A stretch of DNA of 64,000 bases. Source: Posidonia oceanica. Its lineage: Eukaryota; Streptophyta; Magnoliopsida; Alismatales; Posidoniaceae. The notes under the pieces were generated by a model. That model saw nothing but the letters and a program-made list of their open reading frames with translations. It did not search any database and had not been told where the DNA came from. Of this stretch, positions 31,795-43,418 are shown one piece after another. The stretch is taken from positions 41,116,001-41,180,000 of the forward strand of contig JAZBRS010000029.1 of assembly GCA_037176725.1 (NCBI GenBank), written 5' to 3'. Numbering within the stretch: position 1 is the first letter of the stretch; each line of letters begins with the position of its first letter. Position numbers and translations under genes: made by a program.

Positions 31795-33761
31795 TAGGGA
31801 ATCAGATCAGAAGCAGATAAACCAAGAAACAAGCAAAGCAAACATCAAATCAATGCTCTGTTCACTATTTTGGATCCTGGAAATACGTGGTACCAGTCTG
31901 CGGGACCAACAAGCAGGACAAGGCAGTGGTACCAACAAGCATGCCAGGTTGCTTCTAGACAATGAACCTCCATTGCACAATTGCCCGACCAAATCAATTC
32001 GAAACAAATTGAAAACCATTGATTAAGCAAAAGGGAACATCCAGGAGTAAAACCATGCAAGAATCCTACATGAGGGATGCCTGAGTCATCCTCCCCACAT
32101 CCATTGGATCATCGTCGGCGTCGTGGAGGTCCGACGACCATGGAGAGGGCCAGTGACCTCTGAACCCTTTTTGTGGCTCAGGGTGGTTTGAGGGGAAGAG
32201 AGGGGAAGAGAATGATGCAATGCAGAAGTGAAATGGAGTGAGATGCGACTCCCCCCATCCTCACTAGTTGACGCCGGCACTTCTCGGGCGACGCTGGATG
32301 TGGGAGAGATCACGTGCATGAAGAAGCTCTTCTAGAGCATCACTAAGGATTGGGAAGGTGCATGGGAGACACGAGAAAGCAATGCTGAATGACAAAATCA
32401 AAATGCCACTCCTCCCCGTCCTCGTTGGTCGACGTTGGCAATCTTGAACTTGACCGGCCACGGGAGAGGCCGCGAGCTCAGAGGGATGCCTCTAGATCGT
32501 CATGGAGCATTGGGAAGGAGTGAGGAAGGGATGGCAATGCTATGTGAGTGAAAAGAAATGGCAGTCGCTCCTTCCTGTCCCCTCTTGATTGCATCGGGGC
32601 TTCTCGAGCTCCACCAGCCATGGCGGTGGCTGCGAAATCAAAAGCCCCTCTAGAGCACACTGGAGGGTGGAGGAGAGGAAGGAAACGATGAAGCAAAATA
32701 GGAAAGAGCTATGTGCACCGGGATGGGCCAAGCCACACACTCAACGGCGGTCACCCTCGTGCAGGTGGTGAACCCATCGCCGGACAGGGATGCAACAACA
32801 AACCAGAGAGAAATCACATAAACAAACAGGCAATTCACATAGGAAGGAACATCCACAGCTCAGAGGAGGTGAATTCAAGGCCAAGGAGAGAATGACTTAC
32901 CTACCAGAGTTGTCTCCCAATGTCGGCTGCATTCTTATGAGAGGTGGCGCTTGGTCGACAACGGAGGAGGAGGTGGCGGTCCAGGCAATGCTCTCGACAA
33001 GTTGCTCTCACTCACACGAGCTCAATGGAAAGCTCTGGTGGTGAGGGAAACATGCTACTCTCAGAGGTGCTCTCAGTGGTGTGGTCTGTGATGGCGAGGT
33101 TTGCAATGGGGGTGGCCGGAGACTGGCTGCTTGGCTCAGGGATGCAAGGGTAAGGGGAGCTGGTGTGTGCGAGAGCTAGCCAAGAGGGTCCAAGCCAAGA
33201 GAATTCTCGTTCGAGAATGGGTGCTATTTTATAGGATTTTAAAGGCATGAAAACCGTTGGATGCAAACGGTTTGAATTGGTTGGCTGGGATTTGAATGAT
33301 GGGATTAGATTTGGCATGGAGGGTGTGATGGTCTAGGAACATGAAGGCTCATGCTCAGATCCATGCGAGCCAATGGGAAGTAAGGAATCCATGGTCCAAA
33401 AGTGAATGGACCACTTAATCCCTCAACTGCAGCTACTGACATAGGGCATCTGCATTATCTTCCAGCAGCACAAAACAACGGTTCCCACCCACGGTGCCTA
33501 CCAACGGGGGTTTCCAACGGCCTGTTTCCATAGCTTGACTAATGTAGGGCCTGTTGCATGGATTCTAGGCCTGATTCTTGGGTGTTTGGACCACTAATGG
33601 GCTTTGGGCTTTTGTTTTATGGTGGAAGGATGGCTTTGGGATGTTGGGTAGGTTTTGGGATGTTAGGTTGGGTTTGGTGAGTGGGTTAGGTCCGCCTCGA
33701 TTGAGCACATTTTTTTGGAGAAAATCCACTGTCGAATGACTGCAAAATTAGGATGTCTACA
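31795..33761 (-). mobile_element. 3' LTR of element G, truncated by insertion of element B
   Basis: Sense start TGTAGACATCC at 33761, directly downstream of a polypurine tract. It runs to lower coordinates until cut by element B at 31795; the remainder should lie beyond B's other end, outside the window. This LTR family differs from the TGTTGACACC family, but it has a TAG|GTAAGTC donor at about 32897 (sense). No gene is evident; the frames here are short and unrelated. Confidence 0.75.
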
Positions 33762-33778
33762 GATGCCCCTCCCTGAGC
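33762..33778 (-). other. Polypurine tract of element G
   Basis: Sense CTCAGGGAGGGGCATC ends immediately before the LTR start TGTAGACATCC. This is where plus-strand DNA synthesis would be primed. Confidence 0.8.
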
Positions 33779-34740
33779 AAGGTCGAGGGAACCAAGGCCG
33801 CTGCTCAGGGTTGACAAGACACCCCACTTGAAGTCGGTGGGAGAGTGATGTTTGCTATTTGCGTGAGTCACTTATCCGGCAGATACACCGAAAGTCATGA
33901 CTCATTGCCGCAATGTAGATGCAGATGCGAATGCTGATGTTATGCAAGTGCTCATGTGTGCCAAACTCTGTTGGGGGTATGTGTGTAGGTTTGCACGATG
34001 CTAATGCGAGTGCAATGGTGATGTTGGTACTGTGCGCTGAGCTCTACACGGCTCTAAGCGATGCTAATGCATGCATGCTGATGCTCTGCTGGGGACACAT
34101 GCAAGGTGTGCGATGTTGATGCGGCTACCTAGCATGTAATGTGGGTGCGATAATGCTAGATGCAAGGGGCATAGTGAATGTATGCGCCATGATGTATGAC
34201 ATGTAGATGTGTATGCTGTGTGTTGATGGAATGCGATGCGATGTAATGCTAATGTTGATGCAATGCTATATGATGCATGTGATGCGGTGCCGGGAGACAA
34301 GTTGGTGGCTAGTCCATACTTGTGCAAAGAGGGGTGCCAGACAAGACTAACGTGCTTGCCGTCTGGGTAGTTAGGGCTACCAGCCCAAAGAGAGAAAGAC
34401 TCCAGACAAGACTAATGTGCTTGTCACCCAGATAGTTGGAGATATCAGCCCCATGTAGATGAGAGCATGTTACCAAGGGCAGCGAAAAAGATGCCCCAGG
34501 TATCAGGAGGATGATACCAAGGGGCGGTCAAAACGCACTTGGCACCGAGAAGAAGTCTAGACAGTTTGACGGGTGTCATCTATGTAGTTAGGGCTACCAG
34601 CTCGAGCAGACACTTTGATGGTTGTCAATCGAGCAGTTTGGACTGCCAGCTCGAGTAGACATTTTGATGGTTGTCAACCGAGCAATTAGGGCTGCCAGCC
34701 CGAGTAGACATTTTGATGGTTCTCAACTGAGCAGTTAGGG
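33779..34740. other. Element G 3' region without gene
   Basis: ATG/TGC-rich low-complexity stretch (33900-34290: repeated gatgctaatgc, atgcgatgcgatg motifs), then gataccaag/ggtatcagg inverted-repeat relatives (34471-34535) and four copies of an agttagggctaccagctcgag-type motif (34440-34740). These last two blocks also occur in element B (12585-12800). Confidence 0.6.
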
Positions 34741-35480
34741 CTGCCAGGAGCATGAGGAAGGAGGCAAACTTGTCCTCGATCGACCGGTACAAGAAAGCAA
34801 GCAAGCGGGACTTCGTCTGCCTAGAGCGAAGTCACAAAAAGAGGCGAACTTGTCCTCGACCGACCGGCACGAGGAAGCAAGCAAGCGGGACTTCGTCTAC
34901 CCGGAGCGAAGTCGCAAGAGAGGCGAGCTTGTCCTCAACCGACCGGCACGATGAAGCAAGCAAACAGGACATCGTCTGCCCGAAGCGAAGTCGTGAGAGA
35001 GGCAAACTTGTCCTCAACCGACCGGCACAAGGAAGCAAGCAAGCAGGACTTCGTCTGCTCGGAGCGAAGTCGCGAGAGAGGCAAATTTGTCCTCGACCGA
35101 CCGGCACGAGGAAGCAAGCAAGTAGGACTTCGTCCGCCTGGAGCGAAGTCGTGAGGGAGGCAAACTTGTCCTCGACCAACTGACACGAGGGAGCAAGCAA
35201 GCAGGACTTCATCTACCCGGAGCGATGTTGCGAGAGAGGCAAACTTGTCCTCGACCGACTGGCACGAGGAAGCAAGCAAGCAGAACTTCGTCCACTCGAA
35301 GCGAAATCACGAGAGAGGTAAACTTGTCCTCGATCTACTGGCATGAGGAAGCAAGCAAGCAAGACTTCGTCCGCCTGGAGCGAAGTCACGAGAAGGGGAA
35401 AGCAAGCTCGACCTCGTCACCCCAGAGCGAGGATCCAGAGCAAGTAGGACTTCGTTCGCCTGGAGCGAAGTCGCGAAAAG
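34741..35480. repeat. 79-bp tandem array, about nine copies
   Basis: The core tgtcctcgaccgaccggcac recurs at 34771, 34851, 34930, 35009, 35088, 35167, 35246 and 35325, a strict 79-bp period (one 80). The last copies, up to 35480, are diverged. It occupies the 3' region of element G, the same compartment in which element B carries the unrelated 135-bp array. Confidence 0.92.
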
Positions 35481-36560
35481 CAAACTTGAAAGCAGGTTGG
35501 ATGTCATACCTGGTCGAATATGGTGAGCATCTTTGGATTGTTGCTTTGCTTCTGGTACCAGTGAGCGAGCTGATGCATTGTGGTACTCGCGGGGAGTATC
35601 CCATTGCTTCGCTGCGCGTTAGGGCTAGGCTGCTGTCCTTCGTGATTTTGTGCTTGGCTAGGGTTTGCTACTGCTATGTTGCAACACTGCCGGTGCACAT
35701 ATTTTGCCACGGCTCCTGCGGGAGTCATCTGACAATTCTGTTGATTGCCGTGTGCAACAATGGCATCACCTGAGGGGCATTCTACGGCTTGTGCGGGATC
35801 ATGCATGGCAATTCTGCTTAATCGGAAAGGTGATAGGGCATGCTGTAGAGCTACAGGTTTGTGGGAGTGTTGCGGATTTCTTCTTGGTTGCTCAGTAGCT
35901 TGCCTGCTGCTCCAGGGAATCCGCAATTGCTCTGGTGGGCATATTTGCAATTTTGCCAAATATAAGGGGTGTCACTGCAATTTACCCTACTACGGGGCTC
36001 ATAGTGCCTCTGCTCAATTGTGGCATCCTCTGAAGGATGTATCAGGCTGAGGGGCACTCTGTGAGTATGCCTGTAGCTGCATAGAGTGCTAAAGGAGGCA
36101 TTCCGCAATTTCGTAGAAAGATAGAGGCATCAGTGTAAATTTCCCAACTGACGGTGCATGGCGATTCCACCTGGCCTAGAGGCAACTGATGGGTTTTGTG
36201 GTTAAGTCCTCTAGCTGGAAAACAATCTGAGTAGTTCCAGCATCAATCCGTGGATGTTCTGACATTCTGCTAAACTATAGGGGCTTTTCTACAAATTTCC
36301 CTTGCACTACGATTCCTACCGGCTGTTCATGGCTGTTGCAACCTCATAAGGTCTTGTGGAGGTATCCCCATGACTACGAGGGGCTTTGTTGAGATTCTAC
36401 CAGAGACTGCGGCAGGTCTGATGCTGCTGCAAAAGTTAGGGGCTTATATGCAATTTCCCTAGACTTGTGGGAATATTTTGTAATTCTGCTAAGTTCTGCT
36501 ACTCTGCTACTATTCTGGGACATTAGTGATTCAGCAAGTGCTGAGGGATGTTCCTCGCAA
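35481..36560. other. Element G 3' region, degenerate repeats
   Basis: Sequence with recurring gcaatttcc / ggggcatt / tgcaattctgc motifs at loose intervals. It resumes at 38871 after the inserted LTR. No coding region is convincing. Confidence 0.55.
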
Positions 36561-36565
36561 CCGTG

Positions 36566-38865
36566 TGTGAATATCTCGCCCTTGAGATCCGGACCGGCGA
36601 GGGCCTGAAAGAGAGAGGTCTTCAAGGATAGCGACGCGAAGAAGGAAAATAAAAGATAAATCAAAACAGAGTCGCCACCTAGTCTATTCAATCGGGAGAC
36701 GAGGAAAACCGAGGGAAATGCAAGAAAACATGCAAATGAATGCAATGCTATGCAAAATGATGACTCGTGCCAAGGACGAGGGCAAAACGGTCATTGCGGG
36801 TCCAAAGAAAGGGTAAGGACTTATGTTACGTGCGGGGAAGGTGTTAGGCACCCCCGACACGCTTGAGGAATCGGTCTTTCTTGGCTAATCTCGCTCGCAT
36901 TTGCAGGATTATCGGCAATGCTTGCTTTTAACTGTACGCCCGTGAGCGATAGATGCTATGCCATGCTATGTATGCTCAAATGCATAAATGCCTGAATGCC
37001 ATGTATGGGAAATTAAACGTGCAGTCTATGTGCTCAGCAGCGCTGCCGGTGTTCCGAACCGAGCGAGTCCTGGTTCGTAAGAACTCTAGACAGTAAGCAT
37101 CACTGTCCTAAATGTAATGCAAGCGAGAAACAAAACGTCAAGTAAAACCACGCAATGCAAGTGTGCGACAAGCAAAGGGGAAACGAAACAGGGGCGGAAA
37201 ACCATGTTAAAGTGATTAAATGAGGTAAGATGGACATGATATAGTGATAAATAAATAGGAAAAGCAAGGTCAAGGTAAAGCAAGGTAAGCAAACAAGCAT
37301 GCAAGGTGAAGATGAAGGGGCTCTATCCACTGTTGGCTCTCAGATCCAGGTTGCCACTGCGTCTGGCGACACCACAAGCTGCCGTCTTCAGAGGCGTCGA
37401 CACTGTCGCCCCAAACAGAGGCGGCAGAGAGAGGTCGCCCATTGAAGAGGTGTCTGGCTTAATCGCCGCATGCACGGGCGGCCCAACCCGTTTCAAACAG
37501 AGACATTCATTGCCCAAAAAACACTAGGAAACTAGGTTGAAAAACGAAACTAAAGATGTAGAAATAAAGTGGACACATCCAAGAGTAAAAACAACTATTA
37601 AGCAAGAAAAATGGTGGCTGGAGCTGAGAGATATCTCGACCCAAAGTTCGGCCAAGGAACTGCTCGAAAACCAGTCAAGTCGCCTCTAGAAGGGGCGACT
37701 GACATGGCAGTTCTTTTGCAGGCCTTCGGTGGCCAATTCCCCCTCACTAGCGGTGCTAAAAAATTGTGTGAGGTTCGGGGAAACACAACGACATTCCCAC
37801 GAACACAACCACACTCTCAGTGTGGAAAATGGTTGGGTGGATCTCTCCACCCATCCCCTCCCCTTTCGGCCGCTGAAGTTGATGGGTTCCGGCCATTTGG
37901 GTGGCCGGCGAGCCCAAGAACTGAGTTGGGAAGCCTCGTGAAGGTGAGGGGGTTAAGTGAGGAAGAAAAACAAAGAGAAAAGGAGGGGCCAGAGGTCCCC
38001 CTCCACCTTGACCGTCGGCTGCCGGAGACCTCTTCTGTGTCATTGGCGAACGACACGAAAACAAAGACGAAAAACGCGAAATAGAACTTGGAAAAAACAC
38101 GCACAGATGCCACGAATTACTCTACACTAAAGGGGGAGAGAACCCACCTAGAGGGTCACCGGAATTGTAGCTCGAAGTTCGCTGATGTTGAGGAAGATGA
38201 TCGGAGGCAAGCTCGAATGGTGGCAGAGGCTTGGGGAAATCTTGGGGAAATCTTGGGGAGCACTCAGGAACACTCACAGGGATGCACTGGAGGTGGGAGG
38301 TTGCTCGGAGGCTCTAGAAAATGGGCGCGGAGGTCGTGTGGTGGTTTGAATTCAAGCTGGGGGTGAAGGTTTTATCCAGGCGCGTTTGTGGGTGGCTAGA
38401 CGGTGGCAGGCCGAGGAGGAGATGGATAGTAACTTCTGGCAAGGTGGCAGGGACGCGAAAGTCGTCCGGAGGTGACTGGTAGAGACGGCAAACGCGGCCT
38501 TGTGCGCGGCAAGTTTGAACCACGCACGGAAGAGGAGAGTTGCAGAAAGTCGCCGTCGTGAAGGGCGACCAACCCTGTTGCCACTGGCAAGGGCGACAAC
38601 ATCGGGCGACAACACCTAGTCGCCTCTGCATGTGGCGACTAAGGGTCTCCCTCTCCAATAGGGCTTGCTATAGGTCTTGCTGGGCTATTGGTGGGCTTGA
38701 ATTTTTGTGTAAATGGGCTTGTGTGTTTTTTGAGGATTTTGGGTTAATTTTGAAGGTTTTTGGTAGGGTTTAAATGGATTTGAGGTCTGGGTCTACCATG
38801 CCATGATCCGAGTTTGCTTCTGGAGAGATTCACCAATGTCCGGCTGCCAAAATAAGGTGTCAATA
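36566..38865 (-). mobile_element. Short solo LTR I with CCGTG target duplication
   Basis: A 2,300-bp LTR flanked by CCGTG at 36561-36565 and 38866-38870. Sense start TATTGACACC, end GATATTCACA. It contains the conserved hairpin, the internal GAGTCGCCACC motif and the tgtccta/aagcatcactgt block of the larger LTR family but lacks the AT-rich tract and 30-bp array. The host sequence is continuous across the insertion (…cgcaaccgtg|acaggcat…). The canonical TG start has become TA. Confidence 0.85.
36829..36861 (-). ncRNA. Conserved LTR hairpin, copy 4 (LTR I)
   Basis: Consensus 33-nt block although the surrounding LTR is otherwise strongly diverged from the 5.9-kb family. Confidence 0.5.
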
Positions 38866-38870
38866 CCGTG

Positions 38871-39290
38871 ACAGGCATGACTGGAGCTCTGCGAAATACA
38901 GGGAGTAATTCCGACATTCCTGCAAAAGTTGAGGGCCTGTGCGCAACTTTGCAGAATGGTAAGGCGTGCTGAAGCAATTTTGCCAACCTAAGGAGTTCTT
39001 TGGCAATACCAACAGGCTTAGGGGGCTCACAACAATTTCTGTTGGGTAGAGGAGCATTGGTGACATACTGCAAAAGTTGGGGGTGCAATTACAATTTTGT
39101 TGGATAAATTGCATTTCAAACTCTGGATGAGTTTTGCCGGGAATGTTGAAGAGTTTTAAAACATGGAGGGCCCCACTAGATCAACCACTACAACTGCTTC
39201 GCAACATTTCATTGGATTCATATGATTGCAAACCTTATGCATATCAAAATAATGCATACATCAAATGTTTTATACTTTGCATTCATTGAT
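38871..39290. other. Element G 3' region, upstream of cargo gene 1
   Basis: Continuation of 35481-36560 to about 39130, then AT-rich sequence with a TTTTATACTTTGC motif near 39266 that could act as the TATA box of the following plus-strand gene. Confidence 0.4.
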
Positions 39291-39299
39291 TTTAAATGC

Positions 39300-40449
39300 A
39301 CTAACACCATCTGTAACTGCCCTACATGCTCTTTCTCTTTCTTTCATCCTCTCCTACTGTGCGAGCGTGCCTTCTCATCTCCCTTCTTCCTCCTCGTCTT
39401 GGCGGCGGCTAGGGCTTGGAGAGGCGGTGTGTGGCGGTGCAAGAGGGTGCAAGGATCTATGCTGGGCTTCTTCTACGGAGGGTGGAAGCAGGAACGATGT
39501 GCGGCGTCGAGAGGCGTGCGGTGTTTCCAGCGAGGAGGGTGTTGCGGCAGTCGAACCTTCGGTGGGTTGCAAAAAATGGTAAGCGCTCCTCCTCTCTGCC
39601 TCCATGCCCTTTCTTTGTTTCTCTTCTATTGTGCCGTCAGCGGCGGCAGAGGGCTTGGTCGGCGAGGGCATCAAGCACGTGAGGGCTTAGCCCGAGTATG
39701 GCTTGGCATGGCATGGCCGCAGTCAGGGTTGTGGCATGGCATCGCCAGTGGTGGTGCAATGGTTCAGTCGGCCGGCATGCCCTGTTCTCAGTTCTCTCTC
39801 TTTTTTTTTGTTTGATTGGCAATGCCTGGATCAGTTTAAATGCCAATGGCCTGATTTTTACCAAGCCTGATTGTCTCTGAAGGATTTTTTTTTTTTTGCA
39901 TGAATCCCTTACTTGAATGCTTAGCTTTGCAGTGTTAATGCTTGGTCATGCTTTAGTGCCAATGACTGATTTTATCAAGCCTGATTGTCGACTGTTTGAT
40001 TCTATTTGATGAATTTCTTTGCTTTGCTCAGCTCAAAACAATGCTTGTATGCTAGATGCCATGCCTTGATTGTGATCACTAAGCCTGATTTTGATTGTGA
40101 TCCATTTTTACATAAACCTTGTTTAAATGCTTGGCTCAGCAATGTTGATGCCTGATTATGCTCTGTTAGCCATTTAATGCTGTTTTTGCATTGTTTCTGT
40201 GTGTGCCATATTGCCATGCTTGCATAAAGAGTGACTGCCTTTGCATCTGTAGCCCTAGCATGCCTGTTTTATGCACCAATTCTCTGTCGGAAATTTTGTC
40301 TACATAGTATGCTCATGGATTTTATCCCATTTAATGCCGCTGTAGTGAATGATGTTTGTGTGCCCCAATTTTCATTGAGTCTTGAAATATGCCATGAATT
40401 TGCTTTTATTTGGCAGTTTGACTTGGAGTTTGCTAGTGCGGGCTCCCAC
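39300..40449 (+). other. Probable 5' leader exon and first intron of cargo gene 1
   Basis: A CTTTCTCTTTCTTTC-type plant leader (39330-39400) runs into GC-rich sequence ending at donor ATG|GTAAGC (39578). A T-rich ~840-bp stretch follows to a good acceptor (atttggcag) near 40418, just upstream of the ATG at 40450. The overlapping open frame at 39222-39815 crosses the donor and is not considered a protein. Confidence 0.45.
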
Positions 40450-42769
40450 ATGGTGAGCGGGAGTGCTTCGAGTTCACAGACTCTGAGCCAGGGGGCCTCG
40501 AGGTCCCGGGCGTCTCGTAGTGCCTCCGGCTCGCGTGGTTCTCAGGAGGCCTCGGGTAGCCCTGCGCCCGTAGTTCCCAGGGAGGTATGCTTAATCTTTT
40601 GCTTCAGTCTTTTCTATTTTTGTTTCTGCTCTATTAAAACTGAAGTCTAATTCTAATTTTGTCTTTGGCAGGAGGTCAGGAACTATGGCGATCGTTTGCT
40701 CAGTGGCGACCACATTTGCGAGCGAGATGACTTCGAGGTAAGCCATTTCTTTTTTTTGTTGGTTCACCTACCCTAATTGCGTGCCAAACTACTGATTCTA
40801 TGTTTGTTAACTCTGCTGCTAGGATGGTGAGGCTAGAAGGGCAATGCGGTGCTGTTGGGCACCCATGCTGGCCCATTTTCGACACCTACCTGAGTTCCTC
40901 CAGGAGTTCCTACTCCATCACAGCCTGTTCGGGAGCTTTCTGTGGATCCCGGTGATTCACCGGCACTATCAGTTTTTTCAAGCCCTGGTGGAACGTTGGA
41001 GGTTCGAGACGCACACCTTTCATTTCCCATAAGGAGAGATGACCGTGTTGCCCGAGCACTAGGCACTACTAACTAGATTGAGCTTTTGCGGTGAGCCATT
41101 TGGTGGGAAGACCATGCAAGGTTTTTCCAAGATGCCGCAGCTGCTGGGGAGAAAGGCCCTTGAGTTGACCTGCTCTGCCTACAACATCTGACTGGTCTGG
41201 CTAAGGGAGTGGGTGCAGTTCTAGCCCGACCATGCACTTGGCTCTAGGGAGTTAGGATTTGTGCTGCACCACTTCCTGCTCGAGCTGCTTGGGTTGATCT
41301 TCTGTGATACATCTGGCTATTGCTTTCACGCGGATTGACTGATGTACATAGCAGACATCGATCAACTTGATCGGTACGACTGGGGTGGAGTGAGCTACGC
41401 CTACCTCCTCTGCGGGCTGGATGACGTGGTTCGGAAGAACCTGCACTCCTATGTTGGTCTATATCCCCTGTTGACGGTAAGTACCTGAAATGGCCTGTTT
41501 GTGCTTTGCTTGCTTACATTTTGTTTATTGAATATAATGTACTGACCATTTGACTATTTGCTTGACAGTACTGGGCTATTGAGCATGTTTGGCGGGGATA
41601 CTACTTCTTCCGCCTCCACCTTGAGCTTTTGCCTCTGCCCCGATAGTGGTGCGAGCTTGACCATTGTGCTGCTTCAGGGGTTTATAGCTATGAGGCCTAT
41701 AGGTATCTGCTGTATCTTGTGGGCCCGAACAAGGTAAATCTGGTGCTAGTTCTTTCCTTTTTACTGCAAAAGATAATTGCTCAGATAAGCTGTGCTAATG
41801 CCTAACTGTTATTCTTGTTCTCAGGTGGAGCTGAGGCCCTTTGAGCGATACGAGGGGTTTGACTGGGCTCCTTTGGTCTCTGCTCGGGGATTAAGGAGGA
41901 CGCAGACCAAGTTCTTCTGTTTGAAGAGGTTTGTGTATTACCTCCCGGGACGCGTTCGTCACCAGCTCACGGACGAGTTCTGCATCTTGCTTCCCCCTCC
42001 GGAGGACATGGAGTCCCGAGCGACGACTTGTGCCGTGGCTCAGACGACTACTGCTACTGCCTTGGGTGTCAGGAGCTGGTATACCCTCCGTGAGGTCAGC
42101 TAGGTGGAGTACCTCGAGTGGTTTAGGCAGGCGGGGAAGCCGCATCTGTTCCCTTAGGAGCTCCAAGAGAGCCAGTGGGCGATGTGGTTTGCTGAGGATT
42201 GGGCTCAGGTAACTATTATTCCACTGTCATAAATGCTATCTTTGTTATGCATGCCATGATCTGATCAGCTTTATATCTTTTTGCAAGGCTTCGAGGATAG
42301 GTTTGGGGATTTCTATGACAAGATGAGGCGAGCAAAGGTAATAAGCAATCTACCCCTTTAATTCTATAAATTCACAATACCCTGTTTCTGATGTTCTTGC
42401 TTTTTTTAAAACAGGCGAGGCAGGAGCAGGTGCGTCGAGAGGTATGAATTTAATTTTAGAGTTTGCAGTTCTAAATCATATCCAGCTTGTCTAACTACTC
42501 TTGTGTTTGCATTTCAGGGCGGGGTCCTCCACGTGGCTGTAAACATTGAGATGAGCGGCGAGTTTAGCATCGACATTGATGTGGAGGACGTGTCTGATGC
42601 TGAGGACCAGGCAGGGGTGCGTAGTTTTGCTCCGTGCCCCTTGTGTTCTCAGGTCACTTTTGCCAGGATAGCCAAGTGACTGCATCGCAAGGCTGCTCCT
42701 CTTACCGTTCTTGACTCTTTGAGGAGGGATGCTGGCTCGGATGCAGATGCCGACCCTAGAGATGACTAA
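40450..42769 (+). pseudogene. PMD cargo gene 1 of element G, antisense, multi-exon
   Basis: Exon-intron gene on the strand opposite to the retrotransposon. Exons by GT-AG and frame: 40450-40584 (Ser-rich, MVSGSASSSQTL), 40672-40737, 40823-41476, 41569-41733, 41825-42208, ~42288-42337, 42415-42441, 42518-42769; about 578 codons. Exon 3 has the plant-mobile-domain core (FFQALVERWRFETHTFHF, then GEMTV). Exon 5 includes FVYYLPGRVRHQLTDEF, the last exon a CPLC motif and acidic tail. Stops have accumulated (five in exon 3, others in exons 4, 5 and 8), nearly all CAA/CAG/CGA/TGG-derived, plus a 1-nt problem at exon 6. PMD proteins include plant MAIN/MAIL factors and many transposon-borne copies. Confidence 0.72.
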
Positions 42770-43418
42770 CAGCTGGATTTGTTGGTAGCAGTTGTATTCT
42801 GTTTGTTCTGGTTGAGGTGTAATGACATTTCTATAAAACTGACTGTCTTTGTTGGGAGATGGATACAAACTGCTTTTATGCTTTTAAATTGTGAAACCAG
42901 CTTTGCTATAGCCTGTGTTGTGTGCCACTGGATGTTCTGCAAGTGTGTATGGCTTTCTTTGCAGGTGTTTGAAGAACTTGTGCCAGTTAGGTGAGCTTAA
43001 GAATGCAAACTGATTTCTGCCACAGGTTCTGTAAAAAACTGCAGTGGCAATCCACGAGAGCTTTCAACGGTCCCTTTACGTGGAGCATTCCAGCGGTGGT
43101 CCCTTGTTACAGTAGACACTCTGTTCGCGTGAACGGCTCTTTTGGGGGAGGCTATTTCTCACCCCACTGGCCTTGTGAGCGCTCCCATTCGAAGCCTGTG
43201 AGTTCCTTGCCACGTCCTTCGGCCTCCTTCGAGAATGGTGAGCATTCTCTAGGGTTGCCACAGATGGGAAATGCCATTAAGCTCGGGTGTCAGTTGCTGC
43301 CGCCAGCGAGCTAGGTGCCTTCTGCAGCAGCCAGTGCGCTACTGGGCTTGTTTTTTCCTTGCTTCTGAATGATATTTGATGGGAAATGCTCGTGCCAACC
43401 TCTGTTTCTTGTTTATTG
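42770..43418 (+). other. Spacer between cargo genes 1 and 2
   Basis: 3' flank of gene 1 and presumed 5' flank/leader of gene 2. GC-rich stretch around 43040-43330 with short unsupported frames; no conserved coding sequence is recognised. Confidence 0.5.

Noticed and set aside
32086..33317. Short frames in the G LTR
   Set aside because: No family recognised, frames overlap on both strands, and the region is LTR sequence with imperfect internal repeats (cgtgg…gagagg).
39222..39815. 197-aa plus-strand frame before cargo gene 1
   Set aside because: It crosses a good splice donor at 39578 and shows Arg/Gly-rich leader-like sequence; better explained as 5' leader exon plus intron.
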